Positions 24,001 through 39,200 of a stretch of 64,000 nt of DNA are shown here, piece by piece. The stretch is from Pomphorhynchus laevis. Lineage: Eukaryota; Acanthocephala; Palaeacanthocephala; Echinorhynchida; Pomphorhynchidae. The DNA lies in contig WNNJ02001530.1 in the NCBI GenBank assembly GCA_012934845.2, positions 1-64,000 on the forward strand. Reading direction: 5' to 3'. Position 1 is the first letter of the stretch; every line of letters begins with the position of its first letter. Under the pieces are notes generated by a model. It worked only from the letters and a program-made list of their open reading frames with translations. It ran no database searches and was not told where the DNA came from. The position numbers and the translations under genes are program-made.

Positions 24001-24040
24001 AAGATCAATAGCAGTAAAACGAAACAATTAATTTTAATAC
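21024..24040. other. Non-coding region with one dispersed repeat
   Basis: No open frame of note on either strand. The reverse complement of 21,845-21,990 is a copy of the tail repeat described at 27,800. 22,330-23,530 is less AT-rich than its surroundings and probably an old element, but I recognise no domain; it contains a small hairpin AACAGCTCAA/TTGAGCTGTT at about 22,798-22,822. The last DUS1L exon(s) should lie somewhere below 24,041, but I could not identify them. Confidence 0.4.
21845..21990 (-). repeat. Tail repeat of Penelope-like family 1, minus-strand copy
   Basis: The reverse complement contains GCCATTAGC-like sequence, GGCCGAAAC, GATAACATAGCAGTTCCTCA, GATGACCTCTAATCC and ends at ATACATCGTCTGTTATTTATT, the same series as at 27,800-27,915 and 56,560-56,690. 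Confidence 0.85.
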
Positions 24041-24208
24041 CTTTTATTTGAGCAATAAGGCGATGATCTTTGAAATGGCTTGCAAGCCCAACATGTGTCC
24101 GTGAGATTTTCGATAAATTTTTGATTCAATTTGTTTAAGCTATCGCGTATATCTGACATTGTACTACTACTTTGAATTGCGTTTCTTATATCCGGATGAT
24201 CGTTAAGT
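24041..24208 (-). CDS. DUS1L: DUS1L exon 7
   Basis: Acceptor AAATTGTAG, then [12 protein letters not shown] and [15 protein letters not shown], the helical-domain helices that bind tRNA, ending CWACKPFQR. The donor AAAAG|GTATTA would lead to a further exon that I did not find; if this is not a donor, the frame stops 7 codons later. Confidence 0.8.
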
Positions 24209-27200
24209 CTACAATTTAATAACAAAATAAAAATATCGATACATTATCGAAATAAAATCGTTCATTATTGCATTTACAGACAACATATTTTAAAATGATA
24301 CTTCAGGAAGTTAGTTAATTGAATTTGCCATAATACGTAGCATGTAATAATTTTATTAATTAAATATATTAAGTAAATTATATTAATTAAATTAAAAATA
24401 AACTAATTATTTGTATATAATACAAATATTTCGTGCATCGTAATAAATGTTTCGTTTTTATACGTATTTTTAATTTTATATTGTTTTATTATAACAATAT
24501 AGAATATATTGTTATATATAGAATATATTTAATAGAAAAAAAATATTCTTAATACAAATATATTAAATATATTTATTAAATTGAAAATATCACCAATTCA
24601 ACTTATGGTTTACCAATGAGAATATTATCAATACAAATTAATTATTAAGATTTATCTTAATAATTAGTTAATTAATTATTAATTAGTTATAAATGCAGAA
24701 ATATATTATTATAAAATATATCAACATTAACCTTAAAAAGCAATTGTAAAATATCAGATGTGCATAAATTTCTCAATTAATTCATTATTATTCGCATTAA
24801 TAATAATTCATGTATACAGGCTCATTAAATGATTAACTAGAAAGCGGAATTTACACTATAAAGATATTTTTAAGTGTACATGAACTTGAAGCTTTATGGT
24901 AGAGCATTTTGCAAGTACATTTTTGGTATATTTTAGCAAAACAAAATACCTGTTACTAATAAATCAAGTTAGTAATACTCAGACTCACACAGAGTGGCAA
25001 ATTTTATGCATGTGACCTTTAACGTAATCTGGTAACCGGACATTAGACGATTTATCGAATTTCTCAATATTATCAAGATACCGTAATCCAACCTCAAACG
25101 TAAGTGGTATTTTGCCAGTGAAAAGCAAAGGATTATATAGAAGGCCCTCTAAATGCAAATATCTTTATAAGAAGAACATAAAAATGAAAGTTTCGCTACC
25201 ACAATCATTTATTGAGTGACATAATCAAAAGAATTTAGTGCTAAGGTTGTATCAGACTAGTTACTTTGTAAAAAACATAAATCAACGCTTTATGCCAGCA
25301 TCTTTTCGGGCCCCATTTTTGTGATTATATCATAAAAATATAATAAATTTGATCTTTATATCATTTTTGCTCAAAATTTAAAAACTAAGTTTTTTAAACT
25401 TTAAAAAACTAAATTTCACTCAAAGTTTTTTCTGCAAAAACTTATAGTCAAATGTTAGAATCCTTAGCGATTAAGCAGAAAAATCCTAACCGAAGACAAA
25501 GGATGAAGGGTTTAATAGAACCCTCAAATATTTTAAAATAAACTTGTAAACTTAGACTGTGTGCTCATTAACTAATTTTATCGATTATTCTAATGCTGAT
25601 CACAGAGAATGGCAGAATGTTTAATAAATTTACAAACTTGTTATCACTATCAAATTGATATCATGAGGCCAAATGGTTAATTTGTCCTCATATAAGGGCC
25701 GAATCCTAATAGCATAGCAGTTCCTCTGATGACCTATAATCTTTATTGTCTTTTTATTATTCTTATAATTGTTGACCTTTTTTGTTAAATGTCAATTTAA
25801 AAAATAATAAAATTCTAAAATTAAATTATCTTCATTGGTCGAAACAATAGCCTTAACTATTAAGCTATTGATGTATCTATGTTACCTATGAAAACAAAAG
25901 CTTGCAATTAACACCGCGAAGTCAATATGTTTGTTTCTTCTCAGTTTGGAACTTTTAGATTTCTTAAACCTGCAAAGTTTATAAACCTTCACACACAAAA
26001 GTAAAAACCTTTATATTAAAAATTATTTATTCGCAAATTAGTTTCTAGTAATTCAATCTGATTTGTTCTACTGACAAGTTATTATTGACAAGTGGACTTT
26101 GTTTTCCCGGTAATATAACCTCTGTCAGAAATACTGAAACTATGTATTATTAATAAATAAAATTTTATATAATTATTGATTATTTATATTTATTTATATA
26201 TACTTGAAATTACGTAGACACAGTGATATGATCTGATTTGTTCTACTGGCAAGTTATTATTGATCTGTGGACTTTGTTTTCCCGGTAATATAACCTCTGT
26301 CAGAAATACTGAAACTATGTATTATTGATACGACAATTTTGAACCAAAATAGTCGTATCAATTGAACCAATATATTCAGTTTATTGTTTTTAATAAAATT
26401 AATTTTAAAATTTATAGAAATGTTGTTTTTAAAAAAATAGAAATATATGAGATGGATTGGGCAATCAATTATTAGTCAATTCATACTTTAAATTTCATTT
26501 AATATTTTAAATTTCAATATTAAATTTTAACTTTATATAAATTGTATCTTTATTAATCTTTAGTTTTAATACGTAGACTTAGTTATCTGATCTGATTAAA
26601 CCTCTCAATTCGATGATACGACTATTAATTAATAGAAAATTAATACGACTATTTAGTAAATATTAAAGAAGCGTTAGTAAAATTAATTAATCTTATATTC
26701 GGAAAAATATATGCATTTATATGTTATAATAATTATAACGTCTATCTAACAAAAATTAAGCCATCAATTAAATATAAATATATGGATAAAATTGAATTAA
26801 TAGAATCCTTAAATATTTTGATAAATCAAAATTATTTAAAAGTAGGGACCTCTATATTTAGACAAGTAAAAGATGTTCCAATGGATGGTAATAGTAGCCC
26901 AATTATAGCTGACTTGTTTTTAAGCTTTATAGAATATGAATTTGTTCATAACTGTGTAAAAACTAAATCTAAACAATATAAATATATGAAATATATGTTT
27001 CGATACATTGATGATATATGTGTATTTAATTCTAATAATTTTTATTCAATTAGTGAGCACATTTATCCAGAAAGCCTTATTCTTAACAAAACCAATATTA
27101 ATGATAAAGAAGGTGTATATCCTAGATATGAACATTAAATTAACATCAATTAAAACTACTATTAATTTATCTCGTAAAGATGACATATTTAAATTTACAA

Positions 27201-30200
27201 GAAACATATTTTTGCATGAGCATTCATGCATACCATATAATATAAAATATAATACATTAAATAATGAAATTTTAAGAATTGCAACAATATGTAATGATAT
27301 TGGCTTTCTTCAAAATCATTTAAATAATTTAATAGATACATATTTTAAACTAGGTTACTATAAAAATAACATCAAGCAGAAAATAGTAAAATATATAAAT
27401 CAACACAATAATATAAAGAATAAATTTAAAATCCTTAGCGGAAAATGTTTATGGATGGATTATAAATAATATACTTTGTATTACAATACGATTCACTAGA
27501 TAATCAAATGTTATCAGAGGAATTGAATAATCGAATGTTATCAGTTGATTTTTAATTTCAATTTTTTTATTTAAACTTGATATAAATTATTTATTATTTA
27601 ATTATGAAACTAGTTTAATTATTAAACTAGGTTACTATCATTAAACAGAAAATAGTTAAATTTAAATATTTAAATATATATGAATCAAAACAATATTATA
27701 AAAAATAATTTAAACTTTTAAGTGAAAAACGTTTATGGGTGGATAATAAATAATATGCATTGTATTAGAATAAATAATCAAATTTCATGAGAAAAAATAC
27801 GCCATTAGCACGTATTTGGCCACGTTGCTATGTTGGGTTGAAGAATAGGGCCGAATCCTGATAACATAGCAGTTCCTCATGATGACCTCTAATCCTTATT
27901 CTTATGCATCTTTTATTATTAAGTAAAATTCAGATTCAGCAAAGTAAAAGATGCCGAAACCTGATTACATAGCAATTCATCTTGATTACATCTAATCTTT
28001 ATTCTTATACATCGTCTCTTATTTATTATTTAATTCATAAAAAATGACTTATGTTTTAAATTTCAATTTTAAATTTTAACTTGAAATTTTAATTTACGAT
28101 TTTACAATTGTTTACAATTGACATAATTTTAAAATCATGATCGTTAAATGTAGAAATCGTCTTTAGGGTATTGGAATCACAAGTAAGGTCTAAGCAAACA
28201 TTTATATTACAACGCAAGGTAAATCGGAGAGGAAGATGAAATAAAGTAAGTTTGACACTTCACAGGAAAAAGGGTCAGACGGATGGCATGATCCAGGTCG
28301 ATAGAATAAGTAGATATTGAGAAACAGAGAGACAGCTTTTACACGGAAACTTAAGATGTGAAAATTTGCATTTTTAATTATAAAATTACTTATGGCCAAT
28401 GTATAATTTCGCAAACGTGTTGTCTGTTGTCGAAATCCATAAATGCAATTTTGTAGTTTGTACCCCGTTTGGAAACAGATGCACATTCAAAGAAACTTAC
28501 CAGCAGACATTACTGCGTCGCATCCAGTTTGTCCTAAGCATCTTTCAATATCGTTAAATCGCTGAATATTCCCATTAGCAATTACAGGAATTTTGAGTGC
28601 ATCTCTTATAAAAATACAGAATATTACATAAAGCAGTGCAGTTTTCATTACTGAATAAAAATATAATTTTAATTTTTTAATTTGTATTCTTATAAATTAA
28701 AAATAGTCATATAACAAACGACTATGTACATAATTAGTCATTCAATATGTTAGTTTGGAAATTCTAGGCGTTTTCCTATTAAATACGAGTGTGTTGTAAA
28801 TATTCAAATTTGATCTGGAAGAAATTTATAATGGTTTCTTGTCTTTATTACGATATGTGTCGGGATAGAAAACGAGGTAAGATATTACTTGGGATTTATA
28901 TGCTTGTGATTGAAACGCATGAAAATAATGAATAATGGAGCGTTTGTAAGCATTCATTATAGGTCAGCATATATTGTTGTCAAGAACCCTGAGGAAAGAA
29001 ACTCGTGTTGAATGGACAAATAATAAATAGCAGAATTATTTGTTTTCGCAAACCCAAATAAAAGCTTAGATAAAGTAGATTAAATTACTGGGAAAGTAAA
29101 TTGTGTGTTTCCTAAAACCTTGGATGATAGTATTTTAAACGATATCCTGTTAGAGGCAATACGTAACCAATGTTTAAAGAATGTGAAAATCTGCAATACT
29201 TTGTCCTTAAAGTTTAACTTAAAAATTTCAATTAACATTTTTGAATATATCAGAAAATATAAAATTTTTGATTAGACAAATTAAATTTTAATTTTTAATA
29301 AAAAATACTTTGAAAATAATTTTTAATAAAAACTACATTTAAAACTGTAAAACTTTAAAACTGCACATGTAAGCATGCAAGAATCATAATAGTGTATAAA
29401 CCATGAAATTTCAAACTCGTTTCAATATTACAAAAAATTTCACTTTTTATAAAGTAAAATATAAAAAATCATAATTTTATAATATTCTAGGGACACAAAT
29501 AATAAAATATTATGATTTAAGACATTCAAAGATTTGCTCAATACAAACAAACATGGTTGATTTACAAATTACTATAGAGCAATTCGTTATTTTTGAATAA
29601 GGCGAATATGCATAAAGCAATTCAAACTATTATATAGTTGATAAAAGATTAATGCAATGGAATAAACATACGAAAGCATACATATCTAAATAGCTCCTTA
29701 CTTAATTGCTTTAATATGTTTCCAGCTTGCAAGGCCTGTAGCATGTCCCTTCTGTTCTATAGTTCGACCGTGAACTGTAAGAGCCTTTGAAGTTATACAT
29801 TATTATGCCAGTGGTAGATGAATGTCTTAACCAACCGATATTCCACATGACTCGAGCATTTGAGCGTACTGAACCGATTTTGTAATATCAGGGAATATTC
29901 GTATTTTAGCAGTAATCGGATTATGTTGAAGCCCGGATTTAACTAGAATATAGAACAATACCAGTCTTAAAGCCAATTCATATTAAAGAGTAATATGTAC
30001 GATATATTGATTGCACATATCGTACAATATTGCAAGCTTGAGTGTACAACTTGACTAGCCCAGTAGCGTCGATTGGTTTTGCGAGCAAGCCAAGTCAATT
30101 TAATTTTTAAACATAAAAACGACAAATAACAAAATCACAATCATCAATGAACTTACATCAATCAAAATTCCCAAGTTAAGTTTAACACACCACTAAGTTT

Positions 30201-33200
30201 GATTATAGCCCTTTTGTTAAACCCTCATTAAATGACCGAATTGCTTATTTATAAAGCAAACTGCAATTATAAATGATCAAATTACAATAAGCCGTCCTAC
30301 TTTGCATCCGAAAATCATAACTGTTTCCTAGATAGTTTGATTGAATAATAAAAAAATAAAGGAAATATTATATAAATTTATAGATTTAATATTAAAAATA
30401 TTGAATGTTAAATATCATTTCTTGTTAGTATACAAGGAATGTCAGATACTAAAATTAAACGAAGAATATCGGTAGTAATTTGAATTTAGATAATTTCATT
30501 AATTAAAAATTGTTTCAAATTTAGTTCAACTTTAAAATCAGCTTTAGTTCGGCGGTAATCGGTGGTACTAATCAACTACTAAAAACCTCATGAACCAAAC
30601 ATTAACATAATATACACAAACAATTTGAGCAATATTTGAGTATTCGATCACTATCTATTATTAAAAAGACAATTAGTTTTTCTCTAGCATTTATCATTTA
30701 GTAAAACGCAAACTAAAAAATAAATGAAACATCATGCAGAACAGTGTCATTTATAATTAAAGTTGGTATAATAAAAGTCCAAATTAAAAACATTATACAA
30801 TCATATAATACCTGTTTATTGCCAATCAATTGCATTTCCGTTCAGTGCTTTGTAAACATAATTGAACGTTATATTAATATAAATAATATTTATATTAATA
30901 AAATTAAATTAATATTTACCATACAAATATCAATAATTATTTATTATTTATTATAAATACATTTATTAATGTATTAATAAATGAAATGTATTTATGATTA
31001 TAAATGATATTTTGTGTAGTCCTTCAACAAAAATGATGCAACATCTATAAGCCTGCGTGGTTGCACATTATAAATTACAGAAATCTAGATGTCACAAAGA
31101 GGAAATGCAAAAAAATATTGAAATTAAATAATGTAATGTGATGCCGCTTACTAAGTTTTTGGGTAAGTTGCCATTCATTTTGTAGGTAAGCACCGTAATG
31201 ACCACTTCGAGCTATACCCTGCGGACAACCCAAATTAAGATCTGTGGCATCACAGTAAGGACTTGACAATCGTACTGCTTCTTCGAATATTTCAGGATCG
31301 TTCGAACAAAACTAAAAGAACGTTAAAAATAATAATCAATTAAATACAAACAATCTTAACAGCAATTTTTTATATTCGCTAAATATCAAAATTATAATAT
31401 TTCTGCATTTCGATTATAACCATTTCAACAACTACTAATTATCTTTAATTTGTGCCATTTGTTGATTTTTCTTCACATCGAGAACAAATTATTAATCGCT
31501 GAATACTATCTAAACAATTAACAATAATAAAAAATTTATAAAATATTCGAAATGCCCTCGTTGCTGTCTGATTCTCTAGTTGATGGTTGATCGTCGCTGT
31601 TAAGGTGAATTCTGTCGTGCCGCATTTTAAGTGCATGAGTTGAAGCTGTATGTGTCGTAACCGGGTAACAATAGCATTCAATAGCATCTGTATCGTCATT
31701 TGGCCATTTTTAATACCGCGCAAAAAGTGAATCACATCATCCGTATGTAGAATTTATTGATAGCTTATTGCTTAGGCAAGCGTCCGGTTCTAAGAGGCGT
31801 TTCTCAGGTGTAGACGTTTCCTGTTGGCCGTAATCAAAAGCAAATATTGAATACTGGTCGAGTAAAGCTAACATGGCTTTGGCGTTGCCCCTCATTAGTG
31901 CAATGGAGCTCCCATCGACAGCGTACGACGTGGCAGCAGCGAGTGTACGTTGGCGCAGTGACGGTATGCAATTTGTTGAGATGGGTGACTGCAAATTTGA
32001 CTGCAATGGGAAGGTACCTATAAAAAAGGTTGTCTGCCGAGCGTTTATGTAGATTCGGTATAATGACTCGCACTTCCAGGGCTACATTCATTCGGAGTGA
32101 TTGTGTGGCTGATAATACCATGTCGCGAATGGCGTTATGTCGCAGTCATTGGCAACCTCCGTGCTGGTAAGTGAGCGAGTGTATGCCTACCTTACCACTA
32201 TACGCATTCAGCGGCCATATCGATAGTCTTTTTCGTGCAAGGGAATCGCAAGTCACATTCGGACTAGTATGCAGAATTGTGTGGGCGTTAGCTCCGCACG
32301 GATGCCACATTTGACACAGCGCGCAGCTAAGCCCTAGCTTTTGGACACGACACTGCGTGTAGTATGGCACGAAGTGCTGAATATATACGAAAGAAGGTCG
32401 ATAGAAATTTTGATCATTTAACGCATCCAGCATATGAACGCAGTTCAATGAATGCAGCAGATGAACAAACTCAATATTGTGAACTTATTCAGCAATTTAA
32501 TTATGTAAATTAGTAATTTAGTGGACTTGTAAGTGGATGTACATCCATAATAGCCGATTTAGCAAACCTGTACTATTAATTCTAATCATTTTATGTACCA
32601 AATTTAGTCAATAACTACAACATTGAAAAATAACAGTCTCAAAAGAGTAAAAATCAATATATTTAATATTTTCAATACTATATATTAAACGAAAATTAAA
32701 TAGCTTTTTGAGCCTACGTTGCTTCAGATGAATTTGGAAATCTGAAATCAGGCCATGCATGAAACGGTGCGAAAAATGTAGTGCATCAATCGAAATTACA
32801 TGTGATCCCCAAGGCCTCCTTTACCGATTTATTTCAATGATCATGAAGATAATACAGAACAGACGAAAACATGCAGAGCTAAACATTTTTCAGTCAAATC
32901 GAAAGTGATAATGTGCCGAGCGTGTGTGGAAAGGGAGTATAATCGTACAGAATTTGGTATTACAGCCGTTTAAAGATAAAAGCCAAACCAGTGGACGCTT
33001 TTGATATAGTGGATTTCTTCTAGCTGATTAAGTGTAAGCAGTAATCAAGAACTCAGGATACAGGCTAAGTATCCTATTATTGAAGAGACGTCGACTTGCC
33101 AAATACGCTGCGTTTTCATTAAGGAAGTTTGGCCGAGAGGGGTATCGATCTACAAAGCACCAGCAACAGCTGTAGATGAACACTTCGAAGATACTCTTAC

Positions 33201-36200
33201 TATCTTTTTTAGGTAGCGTCAAAAGCACTTATCAATTGTCTGAAAATCTGTTACGGTCAAATTCAACCAAAAGCATCGAAGCCCGTAACTCAGAGCAGGA
33301 AAAACATGACATCAAAGTGCATGACCGTGCCTTTAAAGTACATAAGGCTAAGCTTCGATATTGTATAAGCTGACTTTACCACTTTTGCCAATTGGCGCAA
33401 TAAGTGGCTTATGAAATACATCGATATATAGATGTATCCATATATCGATATCTAGTAATGCGAACGTGATCTGGAAGGTCCATCATGAAAAAGGAAACTG
33501 ACAGTGGGCTGATTGATCTCCTCACCTGACTCCAAGACTAGCAGTCAAATGATAGAAGTAATTAACTCTGTCGTAAATGCGCATCGAACTAAGACGCAGT
33601 ACTTTCTCGATAAGAAATAGAAAATCTCCATGAACATTTACTCTTTCATGAAGTTTGGTTAATATCAAAGGTCTATCAATCGAGTCAAAAGCTTTCGCAA
33701 AATCAATAAAAACATTGTACAAAGATGAATTCTTATTGAAAGTATCGAGAACATGTGATAGAAGAACTTAGAGAGCTCTAATAGCAAAATGATTTCTACG
33801 GAATCAAAGTTGCTCCGAAGGAAGACAACTACGAAATCTCGGCAAACGTAAAGCCGTCAAATTCGGTAGAACTTTATATGAATGATTAATAAGAGCTACA
33901 CTTCTATAATAATCTCTACACAAAGGATTTTCCGAACCCTTGAACAACACATTAATGATGTTGTCACGGATCATTAACATTTTCCAATTGAGTATACCCC
34001 GACTAGATTTGTATCATCTATATGCAAATGGCTACATTTTTCATAATTTAAAAGAAGCCCTTTAGAAATGCACCAGCTGATTATATTATAGATTTTTTGA
34101 AGTTATATATCTTGTATACAAAACAATGCTCGCCATGGCTTGAGGTAATTAGCATACATTACGCATGGACAATTTAAATATTTTGAGATATTATTAATTT
34201 ATATATTGAAAAGCAACAGACTAATAACACATCCTTGTGGAAGGAAATGGATAATAGCGACCAATCAGAAATATATGTACCAACCTTCACCGCGGCTGAG
34301 CTGTTCCCTAAATATGATTTTAACCAATCATAAATAAAACACATGTTCCGCAGAATTTTAATTAGCTTAGAAAATTCTCGGAAACTACACGATCGAACGC
34401 CTTGGACAGATCAAAACACAACATATCAACTCAAATCCCAATTCTAGCCTATTCGCTCCAGCTATGGTTTGAATTTACGAGATTAGTGACTGTTGAATGA
34501 TTTAGACGGAACCCGTGTTGAGATTCGCTTAAAATGAAAAATATTTCTAGATTAGCATACCTTGCTTTTGAGATCAGCCTTCCTCGGATTTTTCAGGCTG
34601 ATACAAGTCAAACTGATCAGACAGTAATTAATAACTGATGTGCGATCGCCTTTTTAAAGAGGAGAATGATTAATGACTTATAATTAACGACTTATTTCAG
34701 TCGATAGAGAGTTCGTTGTAAGCGATTGAACATTGAAATAAGATATATAGGGGCGATAGATTACTTAAGCTAGATTAAGAAAAAGCAATGAAGGTAGACC
34801 ATCAGGACCAGCAGCTAATTAATTGGGGAGCCTAGACAATTCAAATTGTTCTCGAAATGTTCTCGCAATTTTTTGGATCGTGTACAAGTATAGTACGCGA
34901 ATCGATTATGCTCAATATAGAATTTGTGGGTTTAAACTGTAAAATCCCAAATGCTTGATTAGTTATTAAGGTTATCCTTGATTTGCCGACGGAGTTTGCT
35001 TAAATAAAAAAATATTTTAACGTGGCAAATGAATGCCAGCGCACGCTTATGACCACAACAAAACAAAAATGTAAATCATGTGTCGAGGTGTGAACGGAAG
35101 AGGTTTGAATGTGATAAAGGAGAGGGCGCGGCGAACGTCGAGAAGGAGTTGATTCCAGACGATTGAGGCGACGACGAAGAAGTATCAGAGACCGTAGTTG
35201 TTGGAGTAATTGAGAACGTGGAGTAAGATGGTATGACGGGAACGCGGCGATAGCGAGGTGGGGCGAGCGTCGTCTAAGAAAGGAAGGTTGATGAACGATG
35301 AGGAGCTGACAGCGATGAGACGAAAAGTTATGAGAAGGCGTAGTTAGCATGTGGATGGTGGGCCAGAATACTTGGGCAAGAATTGAGGATGTGTGGTAGA
35401 AGCGACGGAGACGAAAGAGCACTCAAACAGCAGAGTTGATTATTCGTTGTAGGGGTAGTATGATGGATTTTGGAGAATTGGCGAAAAGGCCAAGGGAGTA
35501 ATCGATTTTAGGGAAGAAAAGCGATGAAAGAAGATGCATACAAGAACGGAAGTCGATAAGGGGGCGGATACGGCGGATGTCACGGAGAATTAAGTTAGAC
35601 AAGCGAACCTTGTCACGGACGAAGGGTTTAAGGGAAAGGTGATCATCGAAATTTAAGAATAAGAAAGTGAGATTGTGCACTACGGGGATGATCGATGAGG
35701 CAAAAAATACAGTTGAAGGAGATATGTTTGGTTTACGGGGAAGGATCCACATTATTTTGGACTTGACGGGGTTTAGAATGAGATAAAGATTTGGAGAGAC
35801 ATTTGTAAATAGGAGAAATACAGTTGGAGGCAGAAATGCCGATATCGTGTGTGTGATGTGCGGGTGCATGAACATAGATGTGGATGTCATCGGCGTATTG
35901 CATGACGTTAAATGAGTAAGGTTTGATAAACGGAGAGAGATCGCCAAGCAGAAGATAGAATAGCAGGGGATCTAGGACTGAACCTTGTGGGACCCCGCAA
36001 AACATATGATGGGTGAGGATGATGATGAATTAAAACAGACGCTAAAGGAACGGTCGGATAGATATGAGGCAAACCATGCTACGGAGGAGGAGGAAGAAAA
36101 GCCGTAATCATAACAAAGGCGAGAAAGGAAGACGGAGTGGTCGACAATGTCGAAGGCGGAGGATAGGTCGAGGGAGATGAGAACACTATATAGAGCCTTG

Positions 36201-39200
36201 TCTCGAGAAATAAGTCGCTGTAAACTTTAATGCATGCGATTTCCGTGAAGTGATTAGAGCAAAAAGCTGATTGGAAAGGAGGGTACAGATTGGATGAGGA
36301 GAGATAAGCGTTGATCTGTATTAAGATGTGTTCTAAGAGCTTAGTTATAGGTTTGGTATAGGAGTAGTAACCTTTAACGAGAGATCAATGTTTAATACGC
36401 AATGATTACTGCGACTAAACGAATTAGCATAATCAATTCAGTCGATTAATTCAAAATATTAATGGAAAGACATAAATCGAAAAGTATACGCTTAGAATCA
36501 CGAAACCGTTTGAATTTATTCACATGTCGAAATAGATTAAGAGATGCAAAAGTGTCAATCAGAACAATAGAATCGTCATCAGACCCAACTGTGGGACACA
36601 GAAATTGTCAATCAATATTAGGCATGTTGAAGTCACCCAAAATCAGCGTATTAGGATTATTTAAAGCAAAACGACCTAATGAGTGACATATGGTAAATAG
36701 TTCTGAATGGGGCAGGGATAAAAAAGCCCGATACGGAAGGATTTTCTATGAACGAGCATTCAAGTAACCATGAATAGCAATTTCGTTATCAAGAGCACTG
36801 TAGTTAAGCCAGGATTTGGAAAACGCAAGGTGTCCGGTTTTATATTGTGCACAACAGCGCAAAGTTCGTCCAGCGTTTGATATAGTACGAATATTAGAAT
36901 AGAGGATATGAGTAGAGCTAAACTTCAAAAGATCACGGGAGCGAGGCAATGAGGTATGATCAAACTACTCAAATGTTAAAAATCGCTTTTGCAAGGAATA
37001 CGTGCACGGATACAATATGTTGTGGGGCAAAACTGTGGCATTGAATATGCTATAAGGAAGCAACGATGTGAACTAATGAAAGTTCTAGAATCATAATTAT
37101 CACTTTTTGACGCTCGAAACGTCTTTAAATTGCATTATAAAAGTTATTTAAAAACCTAAAACAAAACACATTACGATTTTCCGAAATTGCATTTGAAGAA
37201 TAATATTATATCTTCAAGAGAGGTTCAAGCAAAGAAATCTTTTGGTTGAATTTGCGGCTGCCACGCTACCTTTAATAACAAATATAACAATACTATATCA
37301 TTGGTTACATAAAGATTGTATTCCGATTATGTGTCAGTCGCTGGTACGGAAAAAATCTATCACAGTTTTTATTAGAGTTTATCAAAAGGTCCCAATTAAG
37401 GATACCAATGTCGCAAAATGCAAATCACTGATATATACCGAAAACAATTCGGAGACATCAGTGTCGGCTGAATTTAAACTATTAGCACACAATTTTACAC
37501 ACAATCTGTGTACGCCCTTCTCGAGCGAGCACATATGCACGCTTTGCATCTTGCATTAGGCCCATTGCAGGAGCAACAATGGTTCGACGATTGAACGATA
37601 ATGTTACCACTGCTTATTGTTGATTGTGACACTTGCTGTATGATCCATTCATAAAACATGTCGAGTAACAAGCGCGTCGGAGGTTCAAAAGATTCTAGCT
37701 TTTGCAATTCTGGTGAAAAAAAACTGTTTCTTTTTCTAATGGAAAAGAGGATATTATAGCTGTTCCAGACATTCTAACCACTGATCAAGACAACTTTATG
37801 GTCAATAGTAATACTGTGGTAGCATGCTCTATGGCAGCTAATATGAACTCTTCTCAATCAATCAATTCAGCGATTGAAAATGATACTTTGGATAAGGTAA
37901 TTCCAATTATTAACTCTACCATCCACGTGAGTACGGTTTTGTTCCTTCTATCGAAAAAGGGGAACTCCCCCTATTAAAAAACTACAAAACTTATCTATCA
38001 TTACTGCGATAAAGCCGGCAGAACGTCATTTACTATTCAACATTTTTCTGAGAAAGTTCACATTAGAATACCCTGGAAGGGTTCTATTTAACAGTATAAA
38101 AATCTTCAATAATTCGATCAGAGTATCTTTTACTACACATGATCTCATGATCGCATATAAAAAAAATTTTTATTCATTTTTTTTCTAACTCTGGAACACT
38201 GGAAATTAAGCCTATACAGGCAACAGTTAAAATCAACAACTTTTTGGCATTTCTAGAACAACCTGATCTAGAGAATTTAAAGAAGCTTTACAAACTTTCT
38301 ACAATCAGGCCTTCAAAATCAAAAACAGGGGAGGCGCTTCCGGTATCCTTCGCCTCCTGTGATCTCGAAAATGCTCAGATCCTTTGCTTGAACACGGTTA
38401 ACCCCTTTATGGGGTATAACCTCAAATTTATGCTCATCGATTCCAACTGCTTAACATATCCACACTGTAACAACTGCCACAAGTGGAGGCATTGGGAGTC
38501 CACTTGTAAGGAAGAAAGAAGTTGTGGGGTATGCTCAAAGGCAGACTGTCCTTCATTGGTGGAGGACATCAAATGTATTGAATCCTCTATATGCAAGAAT
38601 TGCGGCGGTGACCACCCAGCGTGGTCCCGTCGTTGTCGATCCTTTATGGAATACAGGAATAGGCACTCTGCCTCTCCCTCTGAGTCTAAATCTTTTGTCA
38701 AAGCAGCGTCGGATCCACCTGTAAACGATAGAATGTCGAATAAAGATATCCTATGTTTATTAGACAATAATAAGAAAGTAATCCTTGCTCAGTTACAACA
38801 AATGATACCTCCTTTGCTTGGAGCGTCTCTGACTGCTCCGTCTTCCCCTTGAGTTACAGTTACACCTAAATCAAAGAAGAGAGGCGGGTTCGCTCGGACG
38901 GTTCCCCCAAATAAAATGGGTAAGCACCTTTACGGCCTGGGAGATGAAGATATCGCCCAGGGTGTACTGACCCCTGATAGGGCTGGTGGTGGGAAGGGCA
39001 ACCTTCCCACTCCTGGCCCTGTCTAGGTCGGCTACTCCCGTCTCAACTAATCTATCACAATGGTGAGTAAGCCCGAGCCTTTTTCACTGAATATTCTTCA
39101 GTGGAATTCGGGAGGTGCTTCTGCCCTTAGGCTTCTATCTGGTAGAGACGCAGATGTTATAGTCCTTCAGGAGACGCGGTCTATCCGTCTCCCCCAGGAC

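Noticed and set aside
36462-36686. 74-codon plus-strand frame
   Set aside because: Antisense of the LINE C endonuclease part, whose minus-strand reading contains [11 protein letters not shown].
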